58,806 nt of DNA, taken from assembly GCA_964551295.1 (NCBI GenBank), contig CAZKDJ010000006.1, positions 1 to 58,806 on the forward strand, read 5' to 3'. The position numbers and the translations under genes are program-made. The notes beneath the pieces were generated by a model. It saw only the letters and a program-made list of their open reading frames with translations, did not search any database and had not been told where the DNA came from. Each line of letters starts with the position of its first letter. The first letter of the stretch is position 1. Shown here piece after piece: positions 24,290-36,552 of this stretch. The DNA is from JAFGED01 sp964551295. Lineage in GTDB: Bacteria > Chloroflexota > Anaerolineae > B4-G1.

Positions 24290-27200
24290 TTAGCTCGAAA
24301 GTTCCTGGTTCTCGGTCTGAGGTGCATCAGCCTGACACTTGGGGATTGTGAAATAGAACGTGCTGCCCTCTCCAGGCACGCTCTCCACCCACATCTCCCC
24401 CCCGTGAGCTTCCACAATACGCTTGGCTATGGTCAAACCCAACCCAATACCGGGGAACCGCCGCCGCGCGGAGCCGTCCACCTGGTAAAACCGCTCAAAG
24501 ATTCGCTCCTGCTGATCCTTGGGAATACCGACCCCCTCATCAGAGACGGAGACCTGCTCCATCTCTCCAATGTCCTCAACCGTCACTGTGATGTGTCCGC
24601 CCTGGGGACTGAACTTGATCGCGTTACCCAGCAGATTGTCAAACACCTGCTGCAATCTACCCGCATCTCCCTTCACAGGCGGCAGATCGTCTGGTATGTT
24701 CTCCACCAAGATCAATTGCGCCTGCTCGGCCGTGGCGGCACAGCCTTGTATTGCTCGCCGGGCCAACTTGGTCAACGAAATGAAAGCTTTCTTGGGTAAC
24801 TTATCCGCCTGCTGCAAAAACATAATGTCGCTCACCAGGCGTGTGACCGTGTCCGTTTTCTCGATCACGACCTCAAGATATTCCTTCTGCAAATCCGTGA
24901 GCGGACCGGCATCACTGGCCAGCAGCAACTCTACGTACCCTTTCACAAAGGTCAAAGGTGTCCTCAACTCGTGCGATACATTTTGCACCATCTCGTCTCT
25001 GAGCCGGTCAACCTCTTGCAATTCCGTGTAAGCCTCTGCCAGGTTCCTGGCACGTTGTTCCAGGCTGGTATACAACCTGGCATTTTCTATAGCAATCGCG
25101 GCCTGAGCCGCCGCAATACCGATCAAGCGCTCGTCGGCCGCGCTAAAAGCGTGAGGCTGATCGCTGTCCACACTCAACGTGCCAATGATCTTGTCCTGCA
25201 CACTCAAAGGCACGGTCAACAGCGAACGCACAGAACGATCAAAGAAGATAAAGTCCGCCATCTCCAGCGTATCGGGCACGTACATCGACATACCCTCAGC
25301 AGCCACCCGGCCAGCCACCCCTTCGCCCAGACGCAACTTGAAATTATTTCTCCACTTGCTCTTGATGCCCGCTTCCGCTCGAATCTCTAGCACGTCGTTG
25401 ATCGGATCCAAAAGTGCAATAGAACACGAGCGACACCCCATCGCCTGCTTGAGCGACCAAACGATAGAGTTCAATCTATCCTGGACATCCAAGCTCGTAT
25501 TGACCTGCCGGGCCAACCGATACAGCGTTGACACCTCAGTCAGTCGCCGCTCGGTTTCCTGATAAAGACGCGCGTTTTCGATGGCAACGGCCAATTGCCG
25601 TGCTACTGTAACAATCAGACGTTCGTCAGCGGCGCTAAAGGCATCGTGATACGAACTCAACGCCTCCAGCACACCAATCACCCGATCCCCAACTGCGAGG
25701 GGAACTACCAACGCCGAGCGGACACCGGGGATGACTTCAACGTAGCGCGCATCCTGAGAGACATCGCCGATGCACAGCCCAATGCCGCACTCTGCCACCC
25801 AGCCCGCCAATCCCTCCCCTGCGGGCAATTCAGGCGGTCTGTCCTGCCGTCCCGCGTCACGTCCAACCAACTCCAATACCCCCCGTTTGTCGTCAATCAG
25901 ATACACACTCTGGTACTCGAAACCCAGGCTCTGTTCGAGAACGGCGATGACGCGCTCTGCGATCTCCTCAGGAGATAGGGTGGACGCCGCAGCCAGCGAC
26001 ACTTCGTGCAACATGGTCAGCTCTTCCAATCGCTGTCGTGTCTCTTCGTACAGGCGGGCGTTGGTAATTGCGACCGCCGCCTGGGAGGCCAAAAGCCCCA
26101 GTATGCGCAACTCGTCTGCGCCAAAAATGTGTGGGCGCAGATGGGCGACCGACATCACCCCCACCACACCCGCAGTCCCCAGCAGCGGGAAGCCGGCAAT
26201 AGCCTCAATGCTCGCTCCTCGCTCCTCGGTCAAATCCTTTGTCTCCGTAGAGGCAAAGCATGGATGCTCCCGCGCGTGATTGATAACCAGCGAGCGACTG
26301 GACTTGAGAACAGCTCGCGTAAAACGGTCGGGTTGCTTCTGCAAGCTCACCCAGGAGGGTTCACTGCGCCACAACGCCGTTCCAAACGTGAGCCGGCCAT
26401 CTGCCGGGTCGTGGAGAAAGATGTACACGTCATCCGCGCCCGCCAAGTCCAGCACGTTGCGCGCCACGACGTGCAATACCTGCGCGGTGTCGAGCTCCGA
26501 AACTACCTGCAGATTGGTCTCTTGCACAGCCGTCAGCTCCGCCACCCGGTGTTGCGTCTCTTGATACAACCGAGCGTTGTCAATGGCAATCGACAATTGG
26601 TCAGCCAATGCCTCCATGGCCTCGACGTCACTCTGGTCAAAAGCCCCGCGCTCCAAATTCCGGACATCGAGCACGCCGATCACTTCGTCGCCCCGCACGA
26701 TGGGCACCGCAAGCTCCGAGCCCACTGGCTTAATGGTCGGCAGGATAGGTCGATAGCGCGGCTCCTGAGCGATATCGTTCACCAACAGGGGTTCCCCCGC
26801 CTTGGCCACCCACCCCACGATGCCCTTACCCACAGGTTGCCGATAGCCCCGCCGCATCACAATCGCGTGCCCACCGGCAATGGAGCGGAGCACCACCTGA
26901 TCAGCCGCCCGGTCCACCAAGAAGAGCGCGATGTTGAAATAGCCAAAGCCACGCCGGATAGAGACGGCAGCCATGTCCAGGATCTCGTTCAGGTTAAGCG
27001 TCGCCGTCGCCTGCCGGGCAACCTGGTTGATCAAAGCCAGTTGGGCGGAGCGGCGTGACTCGCCAGCAAAGAGGCGCGTGCGTTCGACGGCGATGGCTGC
27101 CTGCTCACCAAGCAGCCCCAAGATGCGCGCCTCGTGATCGGAGAACGAGCGCGGAACATTGAAAGCGACGACGAGCACACCCAGAACGCGCGTCGCCCGT

Positions 27201-28162
27201 TTCAGCGGCAAAGCAATCAGGGATTGCATCCCGCACGCCAGCCATCCATTGGCATCCACCTCCGAATCCGAGAGATTTGTCAACTCTACGGTCTCGCCGG
27301 TGCGTGCCGCACGAGTGATCGGCCCGTTGCCCGTCAGTTGACCGCCAACACAGGCCCGCCCGCCATCCCTGCTCAACGCAGTCGCAAAGGCCAGCCTGTC
27401 GTTATCAGCTTCGTACAAATAAACCTCTGCCGCAGCCGCGTCCGTCAACTCCAACGTCGCCGAGGTAATCGTCTCCAGCACCGTCCACAGGTCAAGGGTT
27501 GACGCCACTTTCGTGCTGACGGTCTGCAGCGTGCTCAACTCCTTCACCCGCCGCCGAGCCTCCTCGAACAGGCGTGCATTGTCGAGGGCGACACCGATCT
27601 GGTCAGCGATGGCGGAGATAAACGTGATCTCGTCGGGGTCAAAGTCGTGGGGTGCATAGCTCATGACCCCGAGCACACCCAGCACACAACCGCGGGCATG
27701 CATTGGGACCAGGGCCATTGCCTGAACAGGCTCGTCGCGAAACTCCGGGATAGCTATCGCGGACTCGGGGAGTCCGCCGGACTCGGGGAGTCCGCCAGAA
27801 TTGCTGCTCACATCGCCAGTGACCACCGGTTGGTCAGTAGACACGGCCAAGCCCGAGAGCCCTTGGTCGGCGGGCACGCGAACCCCCTGGGAGACGAAAT
27901 CGTGCACGCGCCAACCCTGCTGGGCGCGGAAAACCAACTCGTTCGCATCCTCGTCGAGCACTGATATAGCCCCCGCCTCGACGCCCACGTCCTCCAAGGC
28001 CTGTTCCAGAGCTCGCCGCAGCACCTCGTCCACATCCAGCGTCATGCTGGCTGCTGAAGCCACAGCATTGAGGGCGGCCAAAGCACGATTTCGGACGCCG
28101 ATTTCCTGGCCCATAAATGTGTGCTCCACATCCTGGGAAAGAGCCAATTGCTTCACAGCCAT
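24290..28162 (-). CDS. Soluble sensor histidine kinase with six tandem GAF domains
   Basis: 1290 aa from ATG 28162 (AAGGGA upstream); the frame extends further but overlaps the preceding gene. Six GAF domains follow one another, each ending in an A-V/I-(x)-N-A-R-L-F/Y helix (ARLFEE, TRLFAG, ARLYQE, ARLYEE, ARLYQE, ARLYTS). A HisKA domain follows with phospho-acceptor His1064 in NVSHELRTPLTF, then an HATPase_c domain (NLLGNAIKFSPQGG, VSDEGVGIPKD, GIGLGLTIAKRIVEAHGG). No membrane helix, PAS or receiver domain is seen, and no response regulator adjoins. An 18-bp duplication lengthens the first GAF loop. It is the last gene of the wHTH-KaiC-membrane cassette. Confidence 0.92.
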   Translation of the reverse strand: MAVKQLALSQDVEHTFMGQEIGVRNRALAALNAVASAASMTLDVDEVLRRALEQALEDVGVEAGAISVLDEDANELVFRAQQGWRVHDFVSQGVRVPADQGLSGLAVSTDQPVVTGDVSSNSGGLPESGGLPESAIAIPEFRDEPVQAMALVPMHARGCVLGVLGVMSYAPHDFDPDEITFISAIADQIGVALDNARLFEEARRRVKELSTLQTVSTKVASTLDLWTVLETITSATLELTDAAAAEVYLYEADNDRLAFATALSRDGGRACVGGQLTGNGPITRAARTGETVELTNLSDSEVDANGWLACGMQSLIALPLKRATRVLGVLVVAFNVPRSFSDHEARILGLLGEQAAIAVERTRLFAGESRRSAQLALINQVARQATATLNLNEILDMAAVSIRRGFGYFNIALFLVDRAADQVVLRSIAGGHAIVMRRGYRQPVGKGIVGWVAKAGEPLLVNDIAQEPRYRPILPTIKPVGSELAVPIVRGDEVIGVLDVRNLERGAFDQSDVEAMEALADQLSIAIDNARLYQETQHRVAELTAVQETNLQVVSELDTAQVLHVVARNVLDLAGADDVYIFLHDPADGRLTFGTALWRSEPSWVSLQKQPDRFTRAVLKSSRSLVINHAREHPCFASTETKDLTEERGASIEAIAGFPLLGTAGVVGVMSVAHLRPHIFGADELRILGLLASQAAVAITNARLYEETRQRLEELTMLHEVSLAAASTLSPEEIAERVIAVLEQSLGFEYQSVYLIDDKRGVLELVGRDAGRQDRPPELPAGEGLAGWVAECGIGLCIGDVSQDARYVEVIPGVRSALVVPLAVGDRVIGVLEALSSYHDAFSAADERLIVTVARQLAVAIENARLYQETERRLTEVSTLYRLARQVNTSLDVQDRLNSIVWSLKQAMGCRSCSIALLDPINDVLEIRAEAGIKSKWRNNFKLRLGEGVAGRVAAEGMSMYVPDTLEMADFIFFDRSVRSLLTVPLSVQDKIIGTLSVDSDQPHAFSAADERLIGIAAAQAAIAIENARLYTSLEQRARNLAEAYTELQEVDRLRDEMVQNVSHELRTPLTFVKGYVELLLASDAGPLTDLQKEYLEVVIEKTDTVTRLVSDIMFLQQADKLPKKAFISLTKLARRAIQGCAATAEQAQLILVENIPDDLPPVKGDAGRLQQVFDNLLGNAIKFSPQGGHITVTVEDIGEMEQVSVSDEGVGIPKDQQERIFERFYQVDGSARRRFPGIGLGLTIAKRIVEAHGGEMWVESVPGEGSTFYFTIPKCQADAPQTENQELSS
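27761..27796. repeat. Two tandem copies of an 18-bp palindromic unit in the kinase gene
   Basis: GGACTCGGGGAGTCCGCC occurs at 27761-27778 and again at 27779-27796. Each copy contains a GGACTC/GAGTCC palindrome. In the kinase frame it encodes GGLPES twice in a loop of the first GAF domain. Confidence 0.85.
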
Positions 28163-28170
28163 TTGATCCC

Positions 28171-28506
28171 TTACTCGATCTTTTCCCTCAAAATCCATCC
28201 CCAATAATACCACACCAGTCCAAGCGCGAGCGTCACCCCGACGACCAAGGGGACATGAAAGCTCAACAGAGCAAACCAAGGCGCAAGGAGAAAAGCGGGG
28301 GCCTCTTGGGCCAAATCCGCGGTCGCCCGAATGACCTGGCTCGTCGCCGCCACGGCGATCAGACCACTGGCCAGCCGAAACCAACGGTAATAATCCTTCA
28401 TCTTTGTCACGGCACTCAACCGCCGGCTGAAATTGGAGAACAAAACACACAGATAGACGACTGCCAGCAGACCCAACAGCCCCAGAGGTGTCATGATGAC
28501 CTTCAT
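28171..28506 (-). CDS. Small membrane protein of the kinase cassette (B)
   Basis: 111 aa from ATG 28506, which shares ATGA with the stop of the previous gene. Three hydrophobic segments are seen: about residues 5-22 (TPLGLLGLLAVVYLCVLF), 45-60 and 75-100 (FHVPLVVGVTLALGLVWYYWG). It ends in a basic/acidic tail (REKIE). No known domain. The stop lies 8 nt before the histidine kinase start, so it is coupled to the soluble kinase and could be its membrane docking partner (inference). Confidence 0.7.
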   Translation of the reverse strand: MKVIMTPLGLLGLLAVVYLCVLFSNFSRRLSAVTKMKDYYRWFRLASGLIAVAATSQVIRATADLAQEAPAFLLAPWFALLSFHVPLVVGVTLALGLVWYYWGWILREKIE

Positions 28507-28796
28507 GGTCGTTCTCCCGTCATCAACTCCTGCAATCGGCCGCCAAATATAAGGAGCAAGAGACCGCCGCCAAATAGCAACGCATCGGCGACGGGTTCTC
28601 CGATGAACTCGACGTTGGCAATCAGATACCAGACCGCACCGGCCCCCAAAAGCAACGCCGCGACGACGAGGAAATAGTAACCCACCCGTTGCCCGGACGT
28701 CTTTTGATAAAAGTACGCAATGCGCCACAGAAAGATAACCAACACGCCGACAACGATCCACGACCAGATGGCCAATATGCACTTCAGGACCTGCAT
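28503..28796 (-). CDS. Small membrane protein of the kinase cassette (A)
   Basis: 97 aa from ATG 28796. It has an N-terminal helix (WSWIVVGVLVIFLWRIAYF), a second (VGYYFLVVAALLLGAGAVWYL) and a third (DALLFGGGLLLLIFGG). No cysteine motif or catalytic residue pattern is recognisable. It lies 17 nt after the KaiC-like gene and overlaps the next gene by 4 bp. The order KaiC-like ATPase, membrane protein A, membrane protein B, kinase suggests a single signalling unit. Confidence 0.7.
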   Translation of the reverse strand: MQVLKCILAIWSWIVVGVLVIFLWRIAYFYQKTSGQRVGYYFLVVAALLLGAGAVWYLIANVEFIGEPVADALLFGGGLLLLIFGGRLQELMTGERP

Positions 28797-28813
28797 AGCA
28801 GAAGCCCCCTTCC

Positions 28814-29575
28814 CTAATGTCTCACAAAGGCCTGCACAAAAGAATCCATCATCCGGCGCGGGCTGCCGCTCATGATGCCCTCCCGCCCCTCGAACGTCGC
28901 ACTGACTTCGACGCCGCGAGACGTGATTTCAAACTGTCGGATGCCCTTGTCGTGATCGCTGCCACGCATTTTAAGGACCAACAACGCCTTACGCACGGCG
29001 CTTTCGATTTCAACATAGCGCAGAAGCGTGTAAGAATCGACCAAGAAGGCAAGCGCGTCGTCAGCGCCCTCAGACTCGCCCAGCAGCGCCATGCTCTCGC
29101 GCGTCAGAACTGCCGTCAACCCCTCGCGCTTCAGGGAATTAATAAACCCATAGACGATGGAGCGCAAATCGGAAGGAGACTCGCTCAAGCGCTCGAAATG
29201 TGAAAGGCTATCCACGAGAATCCGCTTGGCCCCGATCTCTTGCACCAACCCCTCAATCCGCCCGCCGACCTGTTCCAAATCGGCCTTGCTGACCTCCGGA
29301 CTGGTCATCACGATACGCAGCTTGCCATTTCGCTCCATCTGACGAAAATCCCACCCAAAACTGGCCGCGCTTTCATAGTATTGCTGCGGGAACTCTTCAA
29401 ACGTCAATATCAAGCCCGGCTCCCCACATACCACAATCCCATGGTGGATGAATTGCATACCCAGCGTCGTCTTGCCTGTGCCTGGCGCCCCCTCTACCAA
29501 ATTGGCCGTCTGAGGCAGATATCCCCCATGCAGCATTTCATCTAGGCCGGGTATACCTGTTGCTATGCGCTCCAT
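28814..29575 (-). CDS. KaiC-like RecA-fold ATPase
   Basis: 253 aa, preceded by a near-perfect Shine-Dalgarno AGGAGGTGA. The start MERIATGIPGLDEMLHGGYLP is typical of KaiC/RadA-like proteins. Walker A is GAPGTGKTTLG, the Walker B strand is RILVDSLSHF. There is a single ATPase domain, unlike the two of cyanobacterial KaiC, and the C-terminal tail lacks the KaiC autophosphorylation segment. Single-domain KaiC-like proteins accompany signal transduction genes in archaea and several bacterial phyla. The upstream wHTH and downstream kinase suggest a regulatory ATPase. Confidence 0.88.
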   Translation of the reverse strand: MERIATGIPGLDEMLHGGYLPQTANLVEGAPGTGKTTLGMQFIHHGIVVCGEPGLILTFEEFPQQYYESAASFGWDFRQMERNGKLRIVMTSPEVSKADLEQVGGRIEGLVQEIGAKRILVDSLSHFERLSESPSDLRSIVYGFINSLKREGLTAVLTRESMALLGESEGADDALAFLVDSYTLLRYVEIESAVRKALLVLKMRGSDHDKGIRQFEITSRGVEVSATFEGREGIMSGSPRRMMDSFVQAFVRH

Positions 29576-29661
29576 TGGTCACCTCCTTGAATACATCTCG
29601 GATGAAGCCGAAGAAGAACGAGGGGCACAGTAATTGACCGTACCGACAATCGCGCACCATA

Positions 29662-30039
29662 TCATCGCATCCCGCGAATGATGTGATAGATCGCCTTGAC
29701 CCGAAACTGCCGGTCGTCGGATGCCCTCACAAACTGCTCCAGCATCTCCCTGACGTGCGGGTCAGAGGCCAACGAGTAGACAGTCATGCCCCCCAACCGG
29801 CTCTCCTCCAACACCCCATCCTGGGCCAATTCGGCCAGATCGGTGCGAATGGTCCCCACGCTACGACCGGCGTACCGGGCGATGTTCTCGGCTGTATCCG
29901 TCGTGTGAGGACTGTCGTAGAAAAAGTTGACCAGATCCCACTTGACGAAGGAGTTGACCTTCGACTGTAAAAACTCTAGCAGTTGAGGATCCATGTCTGC
30001 CATCAGACGTCCTGTCAGATCGAGTTCTATGTCCTCCAT
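29662..30039 (-). CDS. Winged-helix DNA-binding protein
   Basis: 125 aa, ATG preceded by AGGAGG. The segment VKWDLVNFFYDSPHTTDTAENIARYAGRSVGTIRTDLAELAQDGVLEESRLGGMTVYSL is a winged helix-turn-helix of about residues 30-95, with a predicted recognition helix around GTIRTDLAEL. Such domains in front of KaiC-like ATPases act as transcriptional regulators. It lies 17 nt after secA and 86 nt before the KaiC-like gene. Confidence 0.78.
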   Translation of the reverse strand: MEDIELDLTGRLMADMDPQLLEFLQSKVNSFVKWDLVNFFYDSPHTTDTAENIARYAGRSVGTIRTDLAELAQDGVLEESRLGGMTVYSLASDPHVREMLEQFVRASDDRQFRVKAIYHIIRGMR

Positions 30040-30056
30040 ACGCTACCTCCTGTCAA

Positions 30057-33350
<3,294 letters not shown>

Positions 33351-33392
33351 TAATTTGACTCCATCACATCCAACACCACAACCACTGCGTTC

Positions 33393-33420
33393 ATTATACC
33401 CGTAGGCGGCGCAAATGCAA
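33393..33420 (-). promoter_or_regulatory. Promoter of secA
   Basis: Minus-strand TTGCAT (33415-33420) and TATAAT (33393-33398), 16 nt apart, with the secA ATG 42 nt downstream of the -10 box. Confidence 0.65.
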
Positions 33421-33465
33421 GCAAAACAATTAACAATGTGCCAATAAGTCAATTAACACAACTGC

Positions 33466-33494
33466 TTGACACCTCACACGTTCTGTGGTAATAT
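33466..33494 (+). promoter_or_regulatory. Promoter of the padR-like gene
   Basis: TTGACA (33466-33471), 17-nt spacer, TAATAT (33489-33494), 44 nt before the regulator's ATG. The -10 box overlaps a palindromic operator. Confidence 0.75.
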
Positions 33495-33510
33495 ATGATT
33501 GATCATATAT
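33491..33510. promoter_or_regulatory. Palindromic operator over the padR -10 region
   Basis: ATATATGA (33491-33498) and TCATATAT (33503-33510) are perfect complements with a 4-nt centre. The position just downstream of and overlapping the -10 box fits autorepression by the PadR-family protein encoded next. Confidence 0.7.
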
Positions 33511-33538
33511 AGGACAAGTATATTAAAGGAGAAGTCTT

Positions 33539-34096
33539 ATGTCATTAGCGCACGCCATCCTTGGCTTTCTCAACTATGGCCCGTTTTCGGGGTACGATCT
33601 GAAAAAAATGTTCGATGTCTCGGTGCAGCACTTTTGGCCCGCCGACCAGAGCCAGATCTATCGCACGCTGTCCCGGTTGGAGGACAAGGGTTGGGCAGAG
33701 ATGGAAGTCATCGAGCAGGAGGATCGCCCCGACCGCAAAGAGTACCACATCACAAAAGCCGGGCAGGAGGAACTGAGCCGCTGGCTGACCACCCCACTCC
33801 ATCCCAGGGAAATGCGCCACCCAGGGTTAATTCAGGTCTTTTTCGCCGGGCAACTGAGCGACGAGGAAATCCTCGAGATATTCGAGCGCATCGCCGAGAG
33901 GCTGCGCAAGCTGCTGGCAGGCTACGCCAAGGCGCCACAGGAAAGCGCTGAGTGCCGCGAGTTGGTGGGCAGTCCGCGCGAAGAATTCTTCTGGATGCTG
34001 ACCCTGGATTGGGGCATTCACGCAGCCCGGGCCCAACTAGAGTGGCTCGAAGGCGTCATCCAAAAGATCAAAAACAAAGAGCACCCAGCCAACTAG
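33539..34096 (+). CDS. PadR-family transcriptional regulator
   Basis: 185 aa, start ATG 33539 with AAAGGAG 8 nt upstream. The N-terminal winged helix has the PadR pattern: HAILGFLNYGPFSGYDLKKMF, WPADQSQIYRTLSRLEDKGW, EYHITKAGQEELSRWL. The C-terminal half (residues 90-185) is the helical Vir_act_alpha_C-like dimerisation region. PadR proteins usually repress their own operon and neighbouring detoxification or redox genes; here the likely targets are the oxidoreductase genes downstream (14 nt gap). Confidence 0.9.
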   Translation: MSLAHAILGFLNYGPFSGYDLKKMFDVSVQHFWPADQSQIYRTLSRLEDKGWAEMEVIEQEDRPDRKEYHITKAGQEELSRWLTTPLHPREMRHPGLIQVFFAGQLSDEEILEIFERIAERLRKLLAGYAKAPQESAECRELVGSPREEFFWMLTLDWGIHAARAQLEWLEGVIQKIKNKEHPAN

Positions 34097-34109
34097 CGGA
34101 GGCATAAAA

Positions 34110-35570
34110 ATGAAGATCACAGTCCTAAACGGCAGTCCTAAGGGCATTAAGAGCGTCACCATGCAGTACGTCCAGTATATCCAAAAGATGTTTCCACAGC
34201 ACGAACTATAGGTGTTCAGATAAGGTTTTTGACACTTGAGTCGCTTTTCACGCCTGCTGGCGGGCCGTTTTGTCAAAAACATTACCTGAAGGTCTATAGA
34301 CATTGTCCACGTCGCCCAGCGGATCAAAAAGATCGAGCGGGACGAGCAGGCTCTTCAGGAGATTATCGAGAGGGTACGGTCGTCCGACGGCATTCTGTGG
34401 GCATTCCCGCTCTATATCCTCCACGTGCACGGCAACTACAAGTGCTTCATCGAGCTGATCTGGGAAAGAGGAGCGCAGGATACCTTCGAGGACAAGTACG
34501 CCGCGGCGCTCTCCACGTCGATTCACTTTTTCGATCACACCGCGCACAACTATATCCACGCCATCTGCGATGACCTGGGGATGCGCTTTGTAGGTTCCTT
34601 CTCTGCGGAAATGCAAGATCTGCTGAAAGACGAGGGGCAGACCAAACTAGTCGCATTTGCCGATGGCTTTTTCAAAGCGATCGAGACAGGCACTCCTACA
34701 CCCCGCGTCTATGCGCCGATAACCGTTCGAGAGTTTGACTACACGCCCGGCCCTGAGAAACGCCCCATCGCCGCGAACGGGAAAGAGATCGTCGTCGTGA
34801 CCGACGCCGAGCCGCATCAGACAAACCTGATCCACATGACCGAGCGGTTCAAAGCTGCCCTCACTGGAAAAGTCGAGGTCATCAACCTGCACAATATCGA
34901 CATCAAGGGCGGCTGCCTGGGCTGCCTGAAGTGCGGATACGATAACCAGTGTGCCTATGTGGGCAAAGACGGATTCATCGACTTTTACAACGCCAAGCTG
35001 AAACCGGCCGACATCATCGTCTTTGCTGGAGCGATCAAGGATCGGTACCTATCTTCGCTGTGGAAGACGTTCTTCGACCGGTCTTTCTTCAACACTCACG
35101 CCCCCTCCCTGATAGGAAAGCAGTTCGGTTTCATCATCTCCGGGCCGCTCAGCCAGATCCCCAACCTGCGAGAGATCATGGAAGGATGGAGTCAGATGCA
35201 GCGCTCCAACTTGGTCGGTTTCGTGACGGACGAGGACGGCGACATCGACGGCCTGCTGCACGACATGGCGCGGCAACTCGTCCGCTGCGCCGACGAGGGC
35301 TACATCCAGCCGCAGACTTTCCTGGGTGTGGGCGGGATCAAGGTATTTCGCGACGACGTATGGAGCAAGCTGCGCATCCCTTTCCAAGCGGATCACAGGA
35401 CGTACAAGAGACTTGGAGTATACGATTTCCCACATAAGGACATCAGGGTGCGCCTCTTGAACGCCCTCCTCGTGCCGCTGTTCAGAATACCAAAGGTGCG
35501 AGAAGAGTTCACCAAGCGCATCAAGGAAGGCATGATCCAACCGTATCAAAGGGTATTGCAGGCGCAGTAG
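34110..35570 (+). pseudogene. NAD(P)H-dependent flavin oxidoreductase gene interrupted by an 88-bp MITE
   Basis: ATG 34110 begins MKITVLNGSPKGIKS, the flavodoxin-fold FMN-binding start, and runs to CAC GAA CTA at 34208. After the element the same frame resumes at GAC 34299 (DIVHVAQRIKKIERDE) and continues to the stop at 35570. The second flavodoxin-like domain (EIVVVTDAEPHQTNL, GGCLGCLKCGYDNQC) follows, so the intact gene encoded a two-domain protein of about 456 aa. The insertion adds exactly 90 bp including the TA duplication, so the frame is kept, but it contains four in-frame stops. A truncated product from an internal start such as ATG 34425 cannot be excluded. Confidence 0.85.
34209..34296. 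mobile_element. 88-bp MITE with 26-bp terminal inverted repeats and TA target duplication
   Basis: The left end (34209-34234) and the reverse complement of the right end (34271-34296) agree at 21 of 26 positions; both contain TTCAG and GTTTTTGACA. TA at 34207-34208 and at 34297-34298 flanks it, the target duplication of IS630/Tc1/mariner-type elements. It has no coding capacity. Removing the element and one TA restores an unbroken reading frame, which proves the borders. Confidence 0.85.
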
Positions 35571-35607
35571 ATGACCAAAACACCAAATATGATAGGAGAC
35601 TGTCAAC

Positions 35608-36399
35608 ATGGAAACAACCATTTTCTACTTCTCGGCAACGGGCAACTCATTGGCCTTGGCACGCAGTATCGCCAACGAGATTGGTGGCACTGAACTTGTT
35701 CCCATTCCTCAAGCCATAGAAAATCACGTTGATACGAGTGGATCCAAGCTCGGCCTGGTCTTTCCGGTGTATGCCTGGGGTCTGCCACGCATCGTCGTCG
35801 ATTTCGTAAAGCAGCTTAAACCGCGCGACGGCCAATACATCTTTGCGGTAGCCACATGCGGGGGAACGCCAGGTGGCACGCTGAATCAACTACGCAGAAT
35901 ATTGCGGAAAAACGGTGCGGACCTGGATGCTAGCTTTGTTGTGCGAGCAAACAGCTACCACCCTGCCGCCGAGAGCAATCCGTTGATAACTTTTGTGAGA
36001 AACCTCGACAAGAAGCCAACAAAATCCGTAGAAGAACGGCTCCCCGAGATCACAGCCACTATCAAGAACAGCCAAAACCACCCCCCGGAAACCAGCTCCT
36101 TTGCTGCCAATTTCGTGGGAGGAATGTTTTATCCGGCTGCGCTCAGCTCTTTTCAAAAAACGGGCCGGGATTACGCGGTGAACGACAAGTGTAATGCCTG
36201 CCGTACCTGCGAGAAGGTCTGCCCGCGGAAAAACATCTCTATGGTAGACGACAAACCTTCCTGGCAGGACGACTGCGAGATGTGTTTTGCATGTCTCCAG
36301 TGGTGTCCACAAAAGGCGATCCAATACAAAGGCATCACGCCAAGCGACGAAAAACGCCACAATCCTCAAGTCGCCGTCAAAGAGATGCTGCTGAGGTAG
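35608..36399 (+). CDS. EFR1-type flavodoxin/ferredoxin fusion protein
   Basis: 263 aa, start ATG 35608 (ATAGGAGA upstream). Residues 1-160 are a flavodoxin fold with the FMN phosphate loop YFSATGNSLALA and VFPVYAWGLP. Residues 185-240 hold two [4Fe-4S] motifs, CNACRTCEKVCP and CEMCFACLQWCP. It would shuttle electrons between FMN and iron-sulfur clusters in the cytoplasm; partners are unknown. It follows the broken oxidoreductase by 37 nt and probably belonged to the same PadR-controlled operon. Confidence 0.9.
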   Translation: METTIFYFSATGNSLALARSIANEIGGTELVPIPQAIENHVDTSGSKLGLVFPVYAWGLPRIVVDFVKQLKPRDGQYIFAVATCGGTPGGTLNQLRRILRKNGADLDASFVVRANSYHPAAESNPLITFVRNLDKKPTKSVEERLPEITATIKNSQNHPPETSSFAANFVGGMFYPAALSSFQKTGRDYAVNDKCNACRTCEKVCPRKNISMVDDKPSWQDDCEMCFACLQWCPQKAIQYKGITPSDEKRHNPQVAVKEMLLR

Positions 36400-36552
36400 C
36401 TATGGTAGATCGACTACCCGAGCAATTCAAGACCTAAAAACGCTCACTCACAATTGATAGCTCGTCGTTAGCAGGGCGATAGGCATTGTAGCTGCAAATG
36501 AGGTATCCTATTAGCATCCAGGTGTCCAGCATCCTGTGACTGAGGAGGATAC

